Below, piece after piece: positions 26,418 through 33,986 of a DNA stretch of 64,000 nt; position 1 is the first letter of the stretch; each line of letters begins with the position of its first letter. The notes below the pieces were generated by a model. The model was not told where the DNA came from, did not search any database, and was given only the letters and a program-made list of their open reading frames with translations. Origin of the DNA: a virus; the IMG/VR virus record IMGVR_UViG_3300034108_001154, positions 79,446-143,445 of that record, one strand, 5' to 3'. The position numbers were made by a program, and so were the translations under genes.

Positions 26418-26693
26418 ATGATACGATTAAGTAAATTAATAAACGAAGCATCTGTTGTTGAATTAAGTGAATTAACTCCAATTCAACAAAAGCAAATTAA
26501 AGCATTCGAATCAATAATCGGTGGAAAGGCCGAAATGATTTGGGATGGTATACATGGTTTTGTAGTTGCTATAAAATTACAAAATTATCATGGTGCATAT
26601 CGATTTGATGTAGATACTATGAAAAAATTAATAGCAGCAAAAGTTCGTTGGGTTGAAGAAGATTTGGGTAAACGAGTTAGTATAGGATTTTAA
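26418..26693 (+). CDS. Small putative internal head protein with capsid-targeting N-terminus
   Basis: 91 residues from the ATG at 26418, which follows the preceding stop directly; an upstream in-frame ATG at 26358 lies inside the previous gene and is not favoured. It begins MIRLSKLINE then ASVVELSEL, so the leader ends I-N-E followed by A, very close to T4 internal-protein leaders. The rest is a compact alpha/beta domain of unknown function. Confidence 0.65.
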   Translation: MIRLSKLINEASVVELSELTPIQQKQIKAFESIIGGKAEMIWDGIHGFVVAIKLQNYHGAYRFDVDTMKKLIAAKVRWVEEDLGKRVSIGF

Positions 26694-26708
26694 TAACAAA
26701 ATATAATT

Positions 26709-27689
26709 ATGATACAATTAAAACAATTGATAAATGAGGCTAGTGATTTCACTGCTAAGAGTAAGGAAAGTGGAAAGTTAGTACACTTCAAATCAAAAGA
26801 TTCTTATGATAAAGCTATTAAGGCTGGTTCACATGAGGACCCAACTGCAAAAACATCAAAGGGTGGTGATGCTAAGTCTGGTGTGAATATCTTTAATACA
26901 CCATCTAAAGATGAACCAAAATCGGATACACCCAAAGCAACTCCTGCTAGTTTAGCTGTTGATAAAGTTGTTTATAATACGAGAACTAAATCAGTTGGTA
27001 TTGTAAGAATGGCAGATGAAAGAGGTGAAACAAAAACCGATGCAGATGGTAATGTAAATACATCTGAATTAGAACCATATAACCCAACAAAGTATCCACA
27101 TCAAAAAGATGCTAAAGTTGCACCATCTACTCAAAAAGAGGTAGATAGTAGAGGTTTATGGAATCCATTTGCACCTGATAGTGATGAACCAAAAGCAGCT
27201 GAACCAAAAGCACCAAGAAAAGGTGACCCAACGGTAAATAAAGAAGTTAGAAAGATAGCTCAAAAGATGGGAATTTCATCTGATAAGATGGATAAAACTG
27301 AGTATCAAAAGAAAATGGCTCAAGCAGCAGTTGCGGCACTTACTGATTCAAACTTCCATAGTGAAGCAAGAGAGTTAGTAGCAGCATTAGAAGGGAAACC
27401 TGAATTAGCAGAGAAGCCAGATTACCCCAACCCATCAGACCCTAAGTTCAGAGAAAAGATGGATGTAATCAGAGCTAAATATGATTCAGTATATAGTTCA
27501 CCTGATGATGATGCACAAGATTTGGGGGTAGCCGCATCACAAGCAGCCGGATGGAGTGGAGATACCGCAATTGATGGAATTGCATTTGAATTAAGAATGA
27601 ACGGATTTCATAAATTAGCAGATAAGATACAATCAGTAATTAAAGAAGGTAAAGTTAATAGAACTTCACTTAAGAACTTAATGAAATGA
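26709..27689 (+). CDS. Putative internal head protein; N-terminal module shared with 48174
   Basis: 326 residues beginning MIQLKQLINE then ASDF, a clear T4-like capsid-targeting leader. Residues 13-70 (AKSKESGKLVHFKSKDSYDK, AIKAGSHEDP, then VNIFNTPS) match the start of the protein at 48174 almost position by position. A long Pro/Ala/Lys-rich linker follows, then a helical C-terminal domain (VNKEVRKIAQKMGISSDKM; GDTAIDGIAFELRMNGFHKL). The linker composition suggests a flexible, DNA-compatible head protein. It shares four bases with the next gene. Confidence 0.65.
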   Translation: MIQLKQLINEASDFTAKSKESGKLVHFKSKDSYDKAIKAGSHEDPTAKTSKGGDAKSGVNIFNTPSKDEPKSDTPKATPASLAVDKVVYNTRTKSVGIVRMADERGETKTDADGNVNTSELEPYNPTKYPHQKDAKVAPSTQKEVDSRGLWNPFAPDSDEPKAAEPKAPRKGDPTVNKEVRKIAQKMGISSDKMDKTEYQKKMAQAAVAALTDSNFHSEARELVAALEGKPELAEKPDYPNPSDPKFREKMDVIRAKYDSVYSSPDDDAQDLGVAASQAAGWSGDTAIDGIAFELRMNGFHKLADKIQSVIKEGKVNRTSLKNLMK

Positions 27690-28540
27690 TAAAATTAAAT
27701 CAGTTAACTGAAAATAAAAACACCCAACCCAACTTAAATGAGGGGTTGGGTGATGCTATTTCTAAGATTAGGAATTTAGCAATAAGGATAGCTGATAAGA
27801 AAGCTGGAAATGCGGTAAAGCATCTTAACTTAGATAAAATTAGTAAAGATAAACCGGATACAAAGGCAGCAATGAATAAAGCTCAATCGGTTTTTTCAAA
27901 GCAAACTGGAATGAATGAGGATTTACGAAGTACAATTAATAAATTTTCAGTTAATGTAGGAAGTAAATCAGCATTGGGAGCAATTATATCAGCTGTATTA
28001 ACTGCTGGTAGTTGGACTCAATACGCAACAGCATCATTTTCACAATGGTATTATTCTGAAATCCAAAGATTAGCAGAACCTGAGGTAATGAAAATAATGG
28101 AAGATGTATATGGTGCACAAGCAGCTGAAGGTTCTTTATGGGCTAAGTTGGGAATGTACGCATTTTTTATATTTTTTATAATTGCAGTTGTAATGTTTGT
28201 ATCTGCTAAAATAACACAAAATAGAAAAACCGAAAATACGATGATAAAATTAACTGATTTGATGTCAGAATCAAACGAAACTTATTTCAAATCATTTACC
28301 GATGCGGCATCAGCTGCTAAAGCATACGCTATGAAAAAAGGGTATGAAATTGATGAGAATGATTGGCAAACACAAATAGCAATGGGAGGTAAGTATTCTC
28401 GTTCAAGACCATCTATTGGTAAGACTAATTCATTTACTGTTGGATTATTGAGAAATGGTAAACCCCAAAGAAAGGCACTACATATTTCAGTATATGGTAT
28501 GGCTAGTGGAAACTTTGAATTAACTAATTATATTAATTGA
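27686..28540 (+). CDS. Fused putative internal/membrane protein with two capsid-targeting leaders
   Basis: 284 residues. Part one starts MIKLNQLTENK with a possible cut at NLNE/G and carries two hydrophobic segments (ALGAIISAVLTAGSW and MYAFFIFFIIAVVMFVSA). Part two begins in frame at codon 186 (28241) with another leader, MIKLTDLMSE, then a domain (FKSFTDAASAAKAYAMKKGY; RPSIGKTNSFTVGLLRNG) that I recall as a free-standing phage protein. The ATG at 28241 could serve as an internal start giving a 99-residue product, or the chain could be cut after MSE. A hairpin lies in codons 12-23. Confidence 0.65.
   Translation: MIKLNQLTENKNTQPNLNEGLGDAISKIRNLAIRIADKKAGNAVKHLNLDKISKDKPDTKAAMNKAQSVFSKQTGMNEDLRSTINKFSVNVGSKSALGAIISAVLTAGSWTQYATASFSQWYYSEIQRLAEPEVMKIMEDVYGAQAAEGSLWAKLGMYAFFIFFIIAVVMFVSAKITQNRKTENTMIKLTDLMSESNETYFKSFTDAASAAKAYAMKKGYEIDENDWQTQIAMGGKYSRSRPSIGKTNSFTVGLLRNGKPQRKALHISVYGMASGNFELTNYIN
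27721..27752 (+). promoter_or_regulatory. Perfect hairpin inside the start of a coding region
   Basis: CACCCAACCC (27721-27730) and GGGTTGGGTG (27743-27752) form a perfect 10-bp stem with a 12-nt loop, within codons 12-23 of the gene at 27686. No T tract follows. Confidence 0.6.
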
Positions 28541-28544
28541 TATA

Positions 28545-28811
28545 ATGAGTAAAGAAAAATCTTTGGTTACAGTTTATGTTAAAAATGGTGATATAAATAA
28601 AGCTCTTAAGATATTCAAAAACAAAACATTTGAATCAGGTCATCTTTTGGAGTTGAGAGATAGGAAGGAATTTACTAAACCAACTACTAAAAGGAGAAAG
28701 CAAATGAAAGATGCTATTCGTAGGCAAGAATTATTAACTATATTGGATAAAATATCCAATGGAGATACAACAATAAAGGTTCCGGAAAAGAAAGTTAAAA
28801 ATAAAAAGTAA
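28545..28811 (+). CDS. rpsU: Phage-encoded ribosomal protein bS21 homologue
   Basis: 88 residues. GDINKALKIFKNKTFESGHL, then LELRDRKEFTKPTTKRRKQM aligns with bS21 (pattern 'e.id.ALkr.Kr....aG....lR.R..f.KPs..R....'). It has a Lys-rich C-terminal tail of about 30 residues. bS21 binds the 30S platform beside the anti-Shine-Dalgarno sequence; in Bacteroidota this sequence is held away by bS21 and its neighbours. By alignment the aromatic residue of Bacteroidota bS21 near the end of the second helix is replaced here by arginine. It lies 4 bases after the tagged-protein genes and 27 before the tail fibre, so expression is likely late. Confidence 0.85.
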   Translation: MSKEKSLVTVYVKNGDINKALKIFKNKTFESGHLLELRDRKEFTKPTTKRRKQMKDAIRRQELLTILDKISNGDTTIKVPEKKVKNKK

Positions 28812-28825
28812 TATCTCAAAAAGAG

Positions 28826-28835
28826 AATATTTATA
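28826..28835 (+). promoter_or_regulatory. Late-promoter-like motif very close to the fibre start
   Basis: AATATTTATA ends only 3 nt before the ATG at 28839. A standard -10 spacing would start RNA inside the first codons, so this copy may be non-functional, or give a leaderless mRNA. Confidence 0.35.
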
Positions 28836-28838
28836 GAT

Positions 28839-31349
28839 ATGGCAGCAAGTATAAAAATATCAGATTTAAGTCAGTTAGTATCAGGTTCCATAGTTGGTAC
28901 AACTAAGATACCAGTTGTGGATGGTGGGACAACGTTATATGCACAGGCATCATCTATAAAAGCATACGTTAGTTCGGATTTAGCAACGGATGCTGAATTA
29001 GCATCGCAAATATCAGCGGTTAACTCCACCATTAGTGGATTAACAACTGCTAATATCTCTGAGAACGCATCTTATAAATATTATACCGATGCTAGGGTAA
29101 CTGATAGATTAAACGTACTTAATGTATTATCTGGTTCATCTACTTCATTGATTGTTTCTGATGGAAGTACAAACGTAACTGCTGTTGATAAAATTACATT
29201 TAATAATGCAACTGTTTTCAATGCTGGTAGTGGTGATGTGACTGTAACTGTACCATCTTCATTAACTGTTGGTAATGGTTCAGGAATACCTATTAGTAGT
29301 GTTGATACTATTACATTTCCAGGCGCAACAATTGCTGATAACACTAATGGTGATATAACTGTTACTATATCAGGTACAGCTACGAATATATCTGCATTAA
29401 ATTCATTCACATCATCAGCAAATTCATCTATTAATTCAATTAATTCAACTACTGGTTCTATTAATTTAACTACTGGTTCTATTAATTCATTTACTGGTTC
29501 TATTAGAGGTGAGGTTAATAGTATTGAAGCATATACTTCATCATTAAAAGCAGCATCTATTGTATCATCATCACAACAAATAACTAATTTAGGTTTTTTA
29601 AGTAGTTCATTTGGTCTAATATCATCATCACAACAAATAAGTGATTTTGGGTTTATAAGCGCATCTGGTGGTACAACAATTCCTCAGGGGACTGTTTCTG
29701 GTTCTCAACAAATAGTTGGTTTAGGATTTGTAACTACAAGTTCATTAGCAACTGGGCCAAATTTCCATATAATATCACAATCTATAATAGCTACTGACCC
29801 TATTGATTCTAATTTATTATTATCATCGGTATATGTAGATAAAACCAGAACAATAACATTTTCACAATTTTCAGCATCGTTAGATTCTAGGTTTGGAGCT
29901 GGTGGTGGTTCTGATTATATTTCAAATGTTACATTTGGTAATAATAGATTAACATTTACTGGGGTTGGTTCAGCATTTAATGATTTTGTTCAATTTCCAA
30001 ATGGATTGGTATCATCATCCGCACAATTAAATGGATTTGGATTCCTTACATCAACAGATGTTAATTCAACATACATAGTTAATAGATTACCAAGCGGAGT
30101 TATTAGTGGTTCAACTCAAATAACTAATTTAGGATTTGCAACAACATCATCTTTGATTGGTAATGGGTTTATATCATCATCCGCACAAATTACATTAACA
30201 AATTCTAACACTGGTGGATTTGATACATCCTATGTTGCTGAAAATGTAAATTATAAATATTATACTGATGCTAGAGTTCAAAATGTACTAAATGGATTAA
30301 CATTAGTATCTGGTTCATTCGGATTACCATCTGGTTCGGTTAGTTCATCATCTCAAATAGATTACCAACTAATATATAACAAACCAGTATTCTATACTGG
30401 TTCTAATAATGTTTTTATTACATCTGGCTCCTCTGGATATAGTAGTCCTTGGGTTATTATTGAGGTACTATCACCTACATTAACTCAATTTTCATCATTA
30501 GTATCATCGATTAGTAGTTCATTATTAACTAATGGTATAGTATCATCATCAACACAAATATCCAATTTAGGATTTGTGAGTAACGGAAGTTTAGCAGGAT
30601 TAAATAATTGGACGGGTTCAAGTGGTGGATTTGGGTTAACATCATCATCATTAGCAAGTAGAATTGTTAATTTATCAAATGTAGTATTAACCGCATCTGC
30701 ACAAATTGATTATGATTTTATTCAAAATACACCAACATTCGCACCTGGAGATGGTATTTTAATATCTCAAAGTTTAGAGAACGCAATTACTATAACAAAT
30801 AACGCATCGGCACCTACGTGGAATAGTATAACATCAAAACCAAATAATTTGGTATCATCATCATTACAAGTAGATGGATATAATTTATTTGCTAAGACTG
30901 GTTCTACAAATACATTCTATGGTAATCAAACTGTAAATGGTGAAGTTCAAACTACCGATTTAACTGTAACTGGTATTAGTGACTTTCAAGGAGCAGCTAC
31001 CTTTGCTGGTACATCTACATTTAATAACCCTGTTATTAATGAAATAACAGCCATATCAGTAAATGGATTTACGGCATCTTTAGATTTTAGTATAGGTAAT
31101 TTATTTGAAATAAATTTAGACGGAAATGCTATAACACACATATCAGCTAGTAATATATCATTCGGTCAAACTGCAACGGTATTAATTACAACTGCTAATC
31201 AATCTACTGCATCATTTAGTTCAAACGTAAGACAACCATTTGGTTCATTCTACACCGCATCTTTGGTTGGTAGTATTGATATTATAACACTTACAAAATT
31301 CAATTCTACTGATGTTTATGTAACTTCGGTAAAAAATAATTTTGTATAA
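28839..31349 (+). CDS. Repetitive tail fibre / receptor-binding protein
   Basis: 836 residues, rich in Ser, Thr, Gly and Asn. After an N-terminal SIKISDLSQLVSGSIVGTTK region, a unit like V-SSSQQI-xx-LGF-SSS (variants SGSTQITNLGF, SSSAQLNGFGF) recurs about ten times between about 29560 and 30860, separated by beta-rich inserts with YKYYTDARV motifs. The last 130 residues form a distinct domain (FEINLDGNAITHISASNISF). This architecture fits a trimeric beta-structured fibre that contacts the host surface. No chaperone gene follows; a late-type motif precedes it. Confidence 0.8.
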   Translation: MAASIKISDLSQLVSGSIVGTTKIPVVDGGTTLYAQASSIKAYVSSDLATDAELASQISAVNSTISGLTTANISENASYKYYTDARVTDRLNVLNVLSGSSTSLIVSDGSTNVTAVDKITFNNATVFNAGSGDVTVTVPSSLTVGNGSGIPISSVDTITFPGATIADNTNGDITVTISGTATNISALNSFTSSANSSINSINSTTGSINLTTGSINSFTGSIRGEVNSIEAYTSSLKAASIVSSSQQITNLGFLSSSFGLISSSQQISDFGFISASGGTTIPQGTVSGSQQIVGLGFVTTSSLATGPNFHIISQSIIATDPIDSNLLLSSVYVDKTRTITFSQFSASLDSRFGAGGGSDYISNVTFGNNRLTFTGVGSAFNDFVQFPNGLVSSSAQLNGFGFLTSTDVNSTYIVNRLPSGVISGSTQITNLGFATTSSLIGNGFISSSAQITLTNSNTGGFDTSYVAENVNYKYYTDARVQNVLNGLTLVSGSFGLPSGSVSSSSQIDYQLIYNKPVFYTGSNNVFITSGSSGYSSPWVIIEVLSPTLTQFSSLVSSISSSLLTNGIVSSSTQISNLGFVSNGSLAGLNNWTGSSGGFGLTSSSLASRIVNLSNVVLTASAQIDYDFIQNTPTFAPGDGILISQSLENAITITNNASAPTWNSITSKPNNLVSSSLQVDGYNLFAKTGSTNTFYGNQTVNGEVQTTDLTVTGISDFQGAATFAGTSTFNNPVINEITAISVNGFTASLDFSIGNLFEINLDGNAITHISASNISFGQTATVLITTANQSTASFSSNVRQPFGSFYTASLVGSIDIITLTKFNSTDVYVTSVKNNFV
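29451..29512 (+). repeat. 21-bp tandem repeat in the fibre gene
   Basis: Three copies of a 21-bp unit starting ACTGGTTCTATTA at 29451, 29472 and 29493 encode TGSIN-type heptads. Such in-frame repeats allow length variation of the fibre without frameshift. Confidence 0.75.
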
Positions 31350-31372
31350 TCCAAATTAATTTCGTATATTTG
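31341..31372 (+). promoter_or_regulatory. Bacteroidota-type promoter
   Basis: TTTG at 31341-31344 (inside the last codons of the fibre gene), 20-nt spacer, TATATTTG at 31365-31372. Drives the gene at 31390. Confidence 0.8.
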
Positions 31373-31389
31373 TAAAATAAATAAAAGTT

Positions 31390-31860
31390 ATGTCAAAAGG
31401 TAGAATCTATTGGTTTACTGGTGAAGCTAGTAATAGTAGAGAATTGGGAAAAAGACTTCACACACTTCTCCAATCTGAAAAAAGAAATTGGAGAAGGGAT
31501 GTATTTTACTTAGATAGTGAAGAGTTAAGAAAGATTACAAATAATACAGATTATACTGATTCTGGTACAATCAAACACATAAGACATTTACAAATGATTG
31601 CCCAATACCTACACACAACGGGTTGTGATGTAGTAGTATCTGATATATCACCATATAAAGAGGTTAGAGAGGAGTTTAAACGTAGAATAGGTTTGACTAA
31701 CTTTTCTGAATTTTATGTTCACAATTCAAAGCAACCATTGGATTATTCCACATATGGTGCACCAACCGAAAACTTCATATCAGTTGATACATTCCGAAAT
31801 AATTTTGAACTTTCATTTGGGAGTATAGTTAATTATCTAATAGATAATCATAAATTATAA
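31390..31860 (+). CDS. APS-kinase-like P-loop protein with degenerate Walker A
   Basis: 156 residues. It opens IYWFTGEASNSRELGKRL where APS kinase (CysC) has WFTG-xSGSGKST; here the Gly-Lys-Ser/Thr of the P-loop is lost. The rest follows CysC: FYLDSEELRK, HIRHLQMIAQYLHTTGCDVV, VSDISPYKEVREEF and FSEFYVH. It is probably unable to bind ATP in the usual way and may be regulatory or act on another ligand. A sulfotransferase-like domain is encoded 4.5 kb downstream. Confidence 0.75.
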   Translation: MSKGRIYWFTGEASNSRELGKRLHTLLQSEKRNWRRDVFYLDSEELRKITNNTDYTDSGTIKHIRHLQMIAQYLHTTGCDVVVSDISPYKEVREEFKRRIGLTNFSEFYVHNSKQPLDYSTYGAPTENFISVDTFRNNFELSFGSIVNYLIDNHKL

Positions 31861-31874
31861 AAAATCAAATAACC

Positions 31875-31884
31875 TATATTTATA
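31875..31884 (+). promoter_or_regulatory. Candidate late promoter (TATATTTATA motif)
   Basis: TATATTTATA, 28 nt before the start at 31913, in the gap after the APS-kinase-like gene. Confidence 0.55.
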
Positions 31885-31912
31885 TACATATAGTAGAAAC
31901 TTAAAATAGTAT

Positions 31913-32485
31913 ATGAAAATGGAAGATGTTACAAATGAGGAACCAATGTTCCCAAACTTTGACCCAACCAAAGATTTATCGAAAGCACCCAAACAACGAA
32001 CTAAACGTGGGTTAGGTGCAAAACCTCTAATGGAATCTGAAATTAGAGATGTACAACAAAAAGCACGTTCCGCTATGGAAGCTGCTAGAATGTTGGGAGT
32101 ATCATACAATACATATAAGAAATACGCAAGAGATTATGGTATCTTTGAAGATTTGAAGAATCCATTTGGACTTGGTATAACCAAAGGTTCATCTGATAAG
32201 GGTAGTACCCATGCATTGGATGATATCTTAGCTGGTATGTATCCCAATTACCCAATACATAAATTCAAAAAGAGATTATTGAATAATGGATATATGTTAG
32301 AAAAATGTAATAGTTGTGGATTTGAAGAAAAACGGGTAACCGATTTCAAGGTTCCATTAGTATTAGATTTTATTGATGGAGATAGATGCAACCACAAATA
32401 TGAGAACCTTAGAATGCTATGTTTTAATTGCTCATTCCTTATAAATGGGAACCTTACAGGTCCAAAAGCGGAGTACGAATATTAA
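31913..32485 (+). CDS. HTH plus degenerate HNH-like zinc protein
   Basis: 190 residues. Residues about 50-75 (SAMEAARMLGVSYNTYKKYA) form a helix-turn-helix. The C-terminal part CNSCGFEE, LVLDFIDGDRCNHKYENLRM and LCFNCSFLING follows the HNH pattern 'C..C...L.lDHIDGDr.Nn..eNLr.LCpNCH', but the catalytic His (DHID) is Phe and the final NCH is NCS. It keeps zinc ligands but has probably lost nuclease activity; a DNA-binding regulator derived from an HNH enzyme is the best reading. An ATG at 31919 is an alternative start. Confidence 0.75.
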   Translation: MKMEDVTNEEPMFPNFDPTKDLSKAPKQRTKRGLGAKPLMESEIRDVQQKARSAMEAARMLGVSYNTYKKYARDYGIFEDLKNPFGLGITKGSSDKGSTHALDDILAGMYPNYPIHKFKKRLLNNGYMLEKCNSCGFEEKRVTDFKVPLVLDFIDGDRCNHKYENLRMLCFNCSFLINGNLTGPKAEYEY

Positions 32486-32497
32486 TTTTAAAAAAAG

Positions 32498-32529
32498 TTT
32501 GGTAAATTCAGATTTTTTTCGTATCTTTA
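32498..32529 (+). promoter_or_regulatory. Bacteroidota-type promoter
   Basis: TTTG at 32498-32501, 20-nt spacer containing a T-rich stretch, TATCTTTA at 32522-32529. Drives the genes from 32568. Confidence 0.72.
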
Positions 32530-32567
32530 CATAAATAAACAATATATATAAATATAAAACACAAATT

Positions 32568-32780
32568 ATGAACAAGTATTTTGAAGTTACAGTAGAAGTT
32601 GTAGTTGCCACTCTTAAGAATGGTAAAGACAAGAAGAACAAAGAAATTTATTTAGTAGATGCACAATCGGTAACAGAAGCTGAAGCAAGAGTTGTAAAAG
32701 ACTTTATGGATGCGGGTGTGGTTGTAGACTACAAAGTAAGTGGAGCAAGAGAAAGCAGAATTATCAGAGTTATTGAATAA
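32568..32780 (+). CDS. DUF4494-like protein
   Basis: 70 residues. EIYLVDAQSVTEAEARV matches the core I associate with DUF4494 ('k..YLVdA.SfTEAEaRi'), a short family found mainly in Bacteroidota and their phages. Function unknown. It supports the host assignment. Confidence 0.7.
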   Translation: MNKYFEVTVEVVVATLKNGKDKKNKEIYLVDAQSVTEAEARVVKDFMDAGVVVDYKVSGARESRIIRVIE

Positions 32781-33043
32781 TGAAAGAACCTGAAGTTATT
32801 ACCGAAGAGGTGAAAATAAAAGTTGCTAAGAGAGTAGCACCTGGAGACAGGTGGACTCCCTTAGACAACACTTCAGTCATACTTGAATCGTTGACCGATT
32901 TATTAGAGTATGTTTATCAGAAAAGAGGCAATACACAATTTTACATGGATGCTAAGGATGGTTTCACTTACGTGATTGAAAAAGAACAAAAAGTAATAGA
33001 ACCACAACCCGATAAAAAGTATTCATTGTATGGAGAGTATTAG
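32780..33043 (+). CDS. Hypothetical protein
   Basis: 87 residues, unrecognised; overlaps the DUF4494-like stop by one base (TAATG). The centre (ESLTDLLEYVYQKRGNTQFYM) is helical. Cotranscribed with its neighbours. Confidence 0.65.
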   Translation: MKEPEVITEEVKIKVAKRVAPGDRWTPLDNTSVILESLTDLLEYVYQKRGNTQFYMDAKDGFTYVIEKEQKVIEPQPDKKYSLYGEY

Positions 33044-33176
33044 AACCTATTTTAAAAGATTATTATTAGGATTAGCAATAACATTTGTAACCATCTTATC
33101 AGATAAGAAACTACATGTAATAAACAAAGATATGGTTTCGGATTCAGTTGATGATGATTTTCATATGTTTATCTAA
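33030..33176 (+). CDS. Small hypothetical protein with hydrophobic N-terminus
   Basis: 48 residues starting MESIRTYFKRLLLGL. It overlaps the previous gene by 14 bases in another frame. A short hydrophobic stretch (LLLGLAITFVTILS) could insert in the membrane; the acidic tail ends VDDDFHMFI. Supported by tight overlap and the lack of another gene in the gap. Confidence 0.5.
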   Translation: MESIRTYFKRLLLGLAITFVTILSDKKLHVINKDMVSDSVDDDFHMFI

Positions 33177-33183
33177 TTTTGAT

Positions 33184-33193
33184 AATATTTATA
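33184..33193 (+). promoter_or_regulatory. Candidate late promoter within an inverted repeat
   Basis: AATATTTATA lies between TTTGATA (33178-33184) and TATCAAA (33192-33198), a 7-bp inverted repeat. It is 31 nt upstream of the gene at 33224. Confidence 0.5.
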
Positions 33194-33223
33194 TCAAAGT
33201 AAATTAATTTAAAAAAAAAAAGA

Positions 33224-33523
33224 ATGAACACAATTTTAATTATTATTGGAGTATTAGCTGTAGCTATTGGTATCGTAATCTATTTACAAAAGACAGGTAA
33301 AATAGAAGATAAGGATGGAGATTTAATTCCAGACTCAATTGAAGATACAGCAGCTAAAGTTAAAGAAGTAACTAAGCAAGTTAAGGTTAGAGCTAATAAT
33401 ATTGCTAAAGAATCTAAAGAAGTTGTTGCAGCGGTTAAGAAAGTTGCTAAAGAATCTAAAGATGTAATTGATGCAGTTAAAGGAACTTCTAAAGGAAAAA
33501 GAAAACCATCTACAAAAAAATAA
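33224..33523 (+). CDS. Membrane-anchored protein with DKDGD motif and Lys-rich tail
   Basis: 99 residues. One N-terminal membrane segment (ILIIIGVLAVAIGIVIYL) is followed by IEDKDGDLIPDSIED, a calcium-binding DxDxDG-type loop like thrombospondin type 3 repeats, then heptads of (V/I)AKESK-(E/D)V and a histone-like basic end (GKRKPSTKK). Probably a late membrane or virion-associated protein. Function unknown. Confidence 0.65.
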   Translation: MNTILIIIGVLAVAIGIVIYLQKTGKIEDKDGDLIPDSIEDTAAKVKEVTKQVKVRANNIAKESKEVVAAVKKVAKESKDVIDAVKGTSKGKRKPSTKK

Positions 33524-33805
33524 ATGGATTATTTATTGATTTTTAGTATAATCGCAATTATATTCATATTAGGGATTTTTGTAATCATTAGAATGATGTA
33601 TCAAACTAATGAATTGAAATATGAACTAAAATTGGCTAAAGTAAATTGCCAAAAGGATTTGGATAGAATTGAAGATAAAATTAATCAATTGGTACATAAA
33701 GATAGTTCATACTATTTTAATGAAATCCAAAAATTAGAAAAGTTGCAAAACACTTTAGCTAAGTTGATTGATTCACAAGTCAATAAATTTGATTCACAAA
33801 AATAA
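33524..33805 (+). CDS. Membrane-anchored coiled-coil protein
   Basis: 93 residues. N-terminal membrane segment (LLIFSIIAIIFILGIFVIIRM), then a charged helix with heptad spacing to the C-terminus. The layout repeats the spanin-like protein at 23473. It starts at the base after the preceding stop codon. Confidence 0.6.
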   Translation: MDYLLIFSIIAIIFILGIFVIIRMMYQTNELKYELKLAKVNCQKDLDRIEDKINQLVHKDSSYYFNEIQKLEKLQNTLAKLIDSQVNKFDSQK

Positions 33806-33824
33806 ATTTAAGTATTAGTTTATT

Positions 33825-33965
33825 ATGAAGCAGAATAATTCACTTTCTTCAAACCATTGGGATAATGAGTTTGATGGAATGAAAAAGAAACTCGCAAATA
33901 AGAAAAAAACTGAATATAAAAGAAAAGAGAAGTATCGTAAGGATAGATTCTCAGATGATTACTAA
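33825..33965 (+). CDS. Small Lys-rich hypothetical protein
   Basis: 46 residues; MKQNNSLSSNHWDNEFDGMK then a very basic KKKLANKKKTEYKRKEKY run and the end RFSDDY. It fills the only gap here and has an A/T-rich leader. Possibly nucleic-acid binding. Confidence 0.5.
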   Translation: MKQNNSLSSNHWDNEFDGMKKKLANKKKTEYKRKEKYRKDRFSDDY

Positions 33966-33986
33966 TCATTAGGTTATACTTGTTTA

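Noticed and set aside
27721-27752. Intrinsic terminator inside the gene at 27686
   Set aside because: A perfect stem but no T tract, and an intact downstream reading frame.
28839-31349. CRISPR-like repeats
   Set aside because: The repeats are in-frame, degenerate and encode Ser-rich fibre motifs; there is no constant direct repeat with unique spacers.
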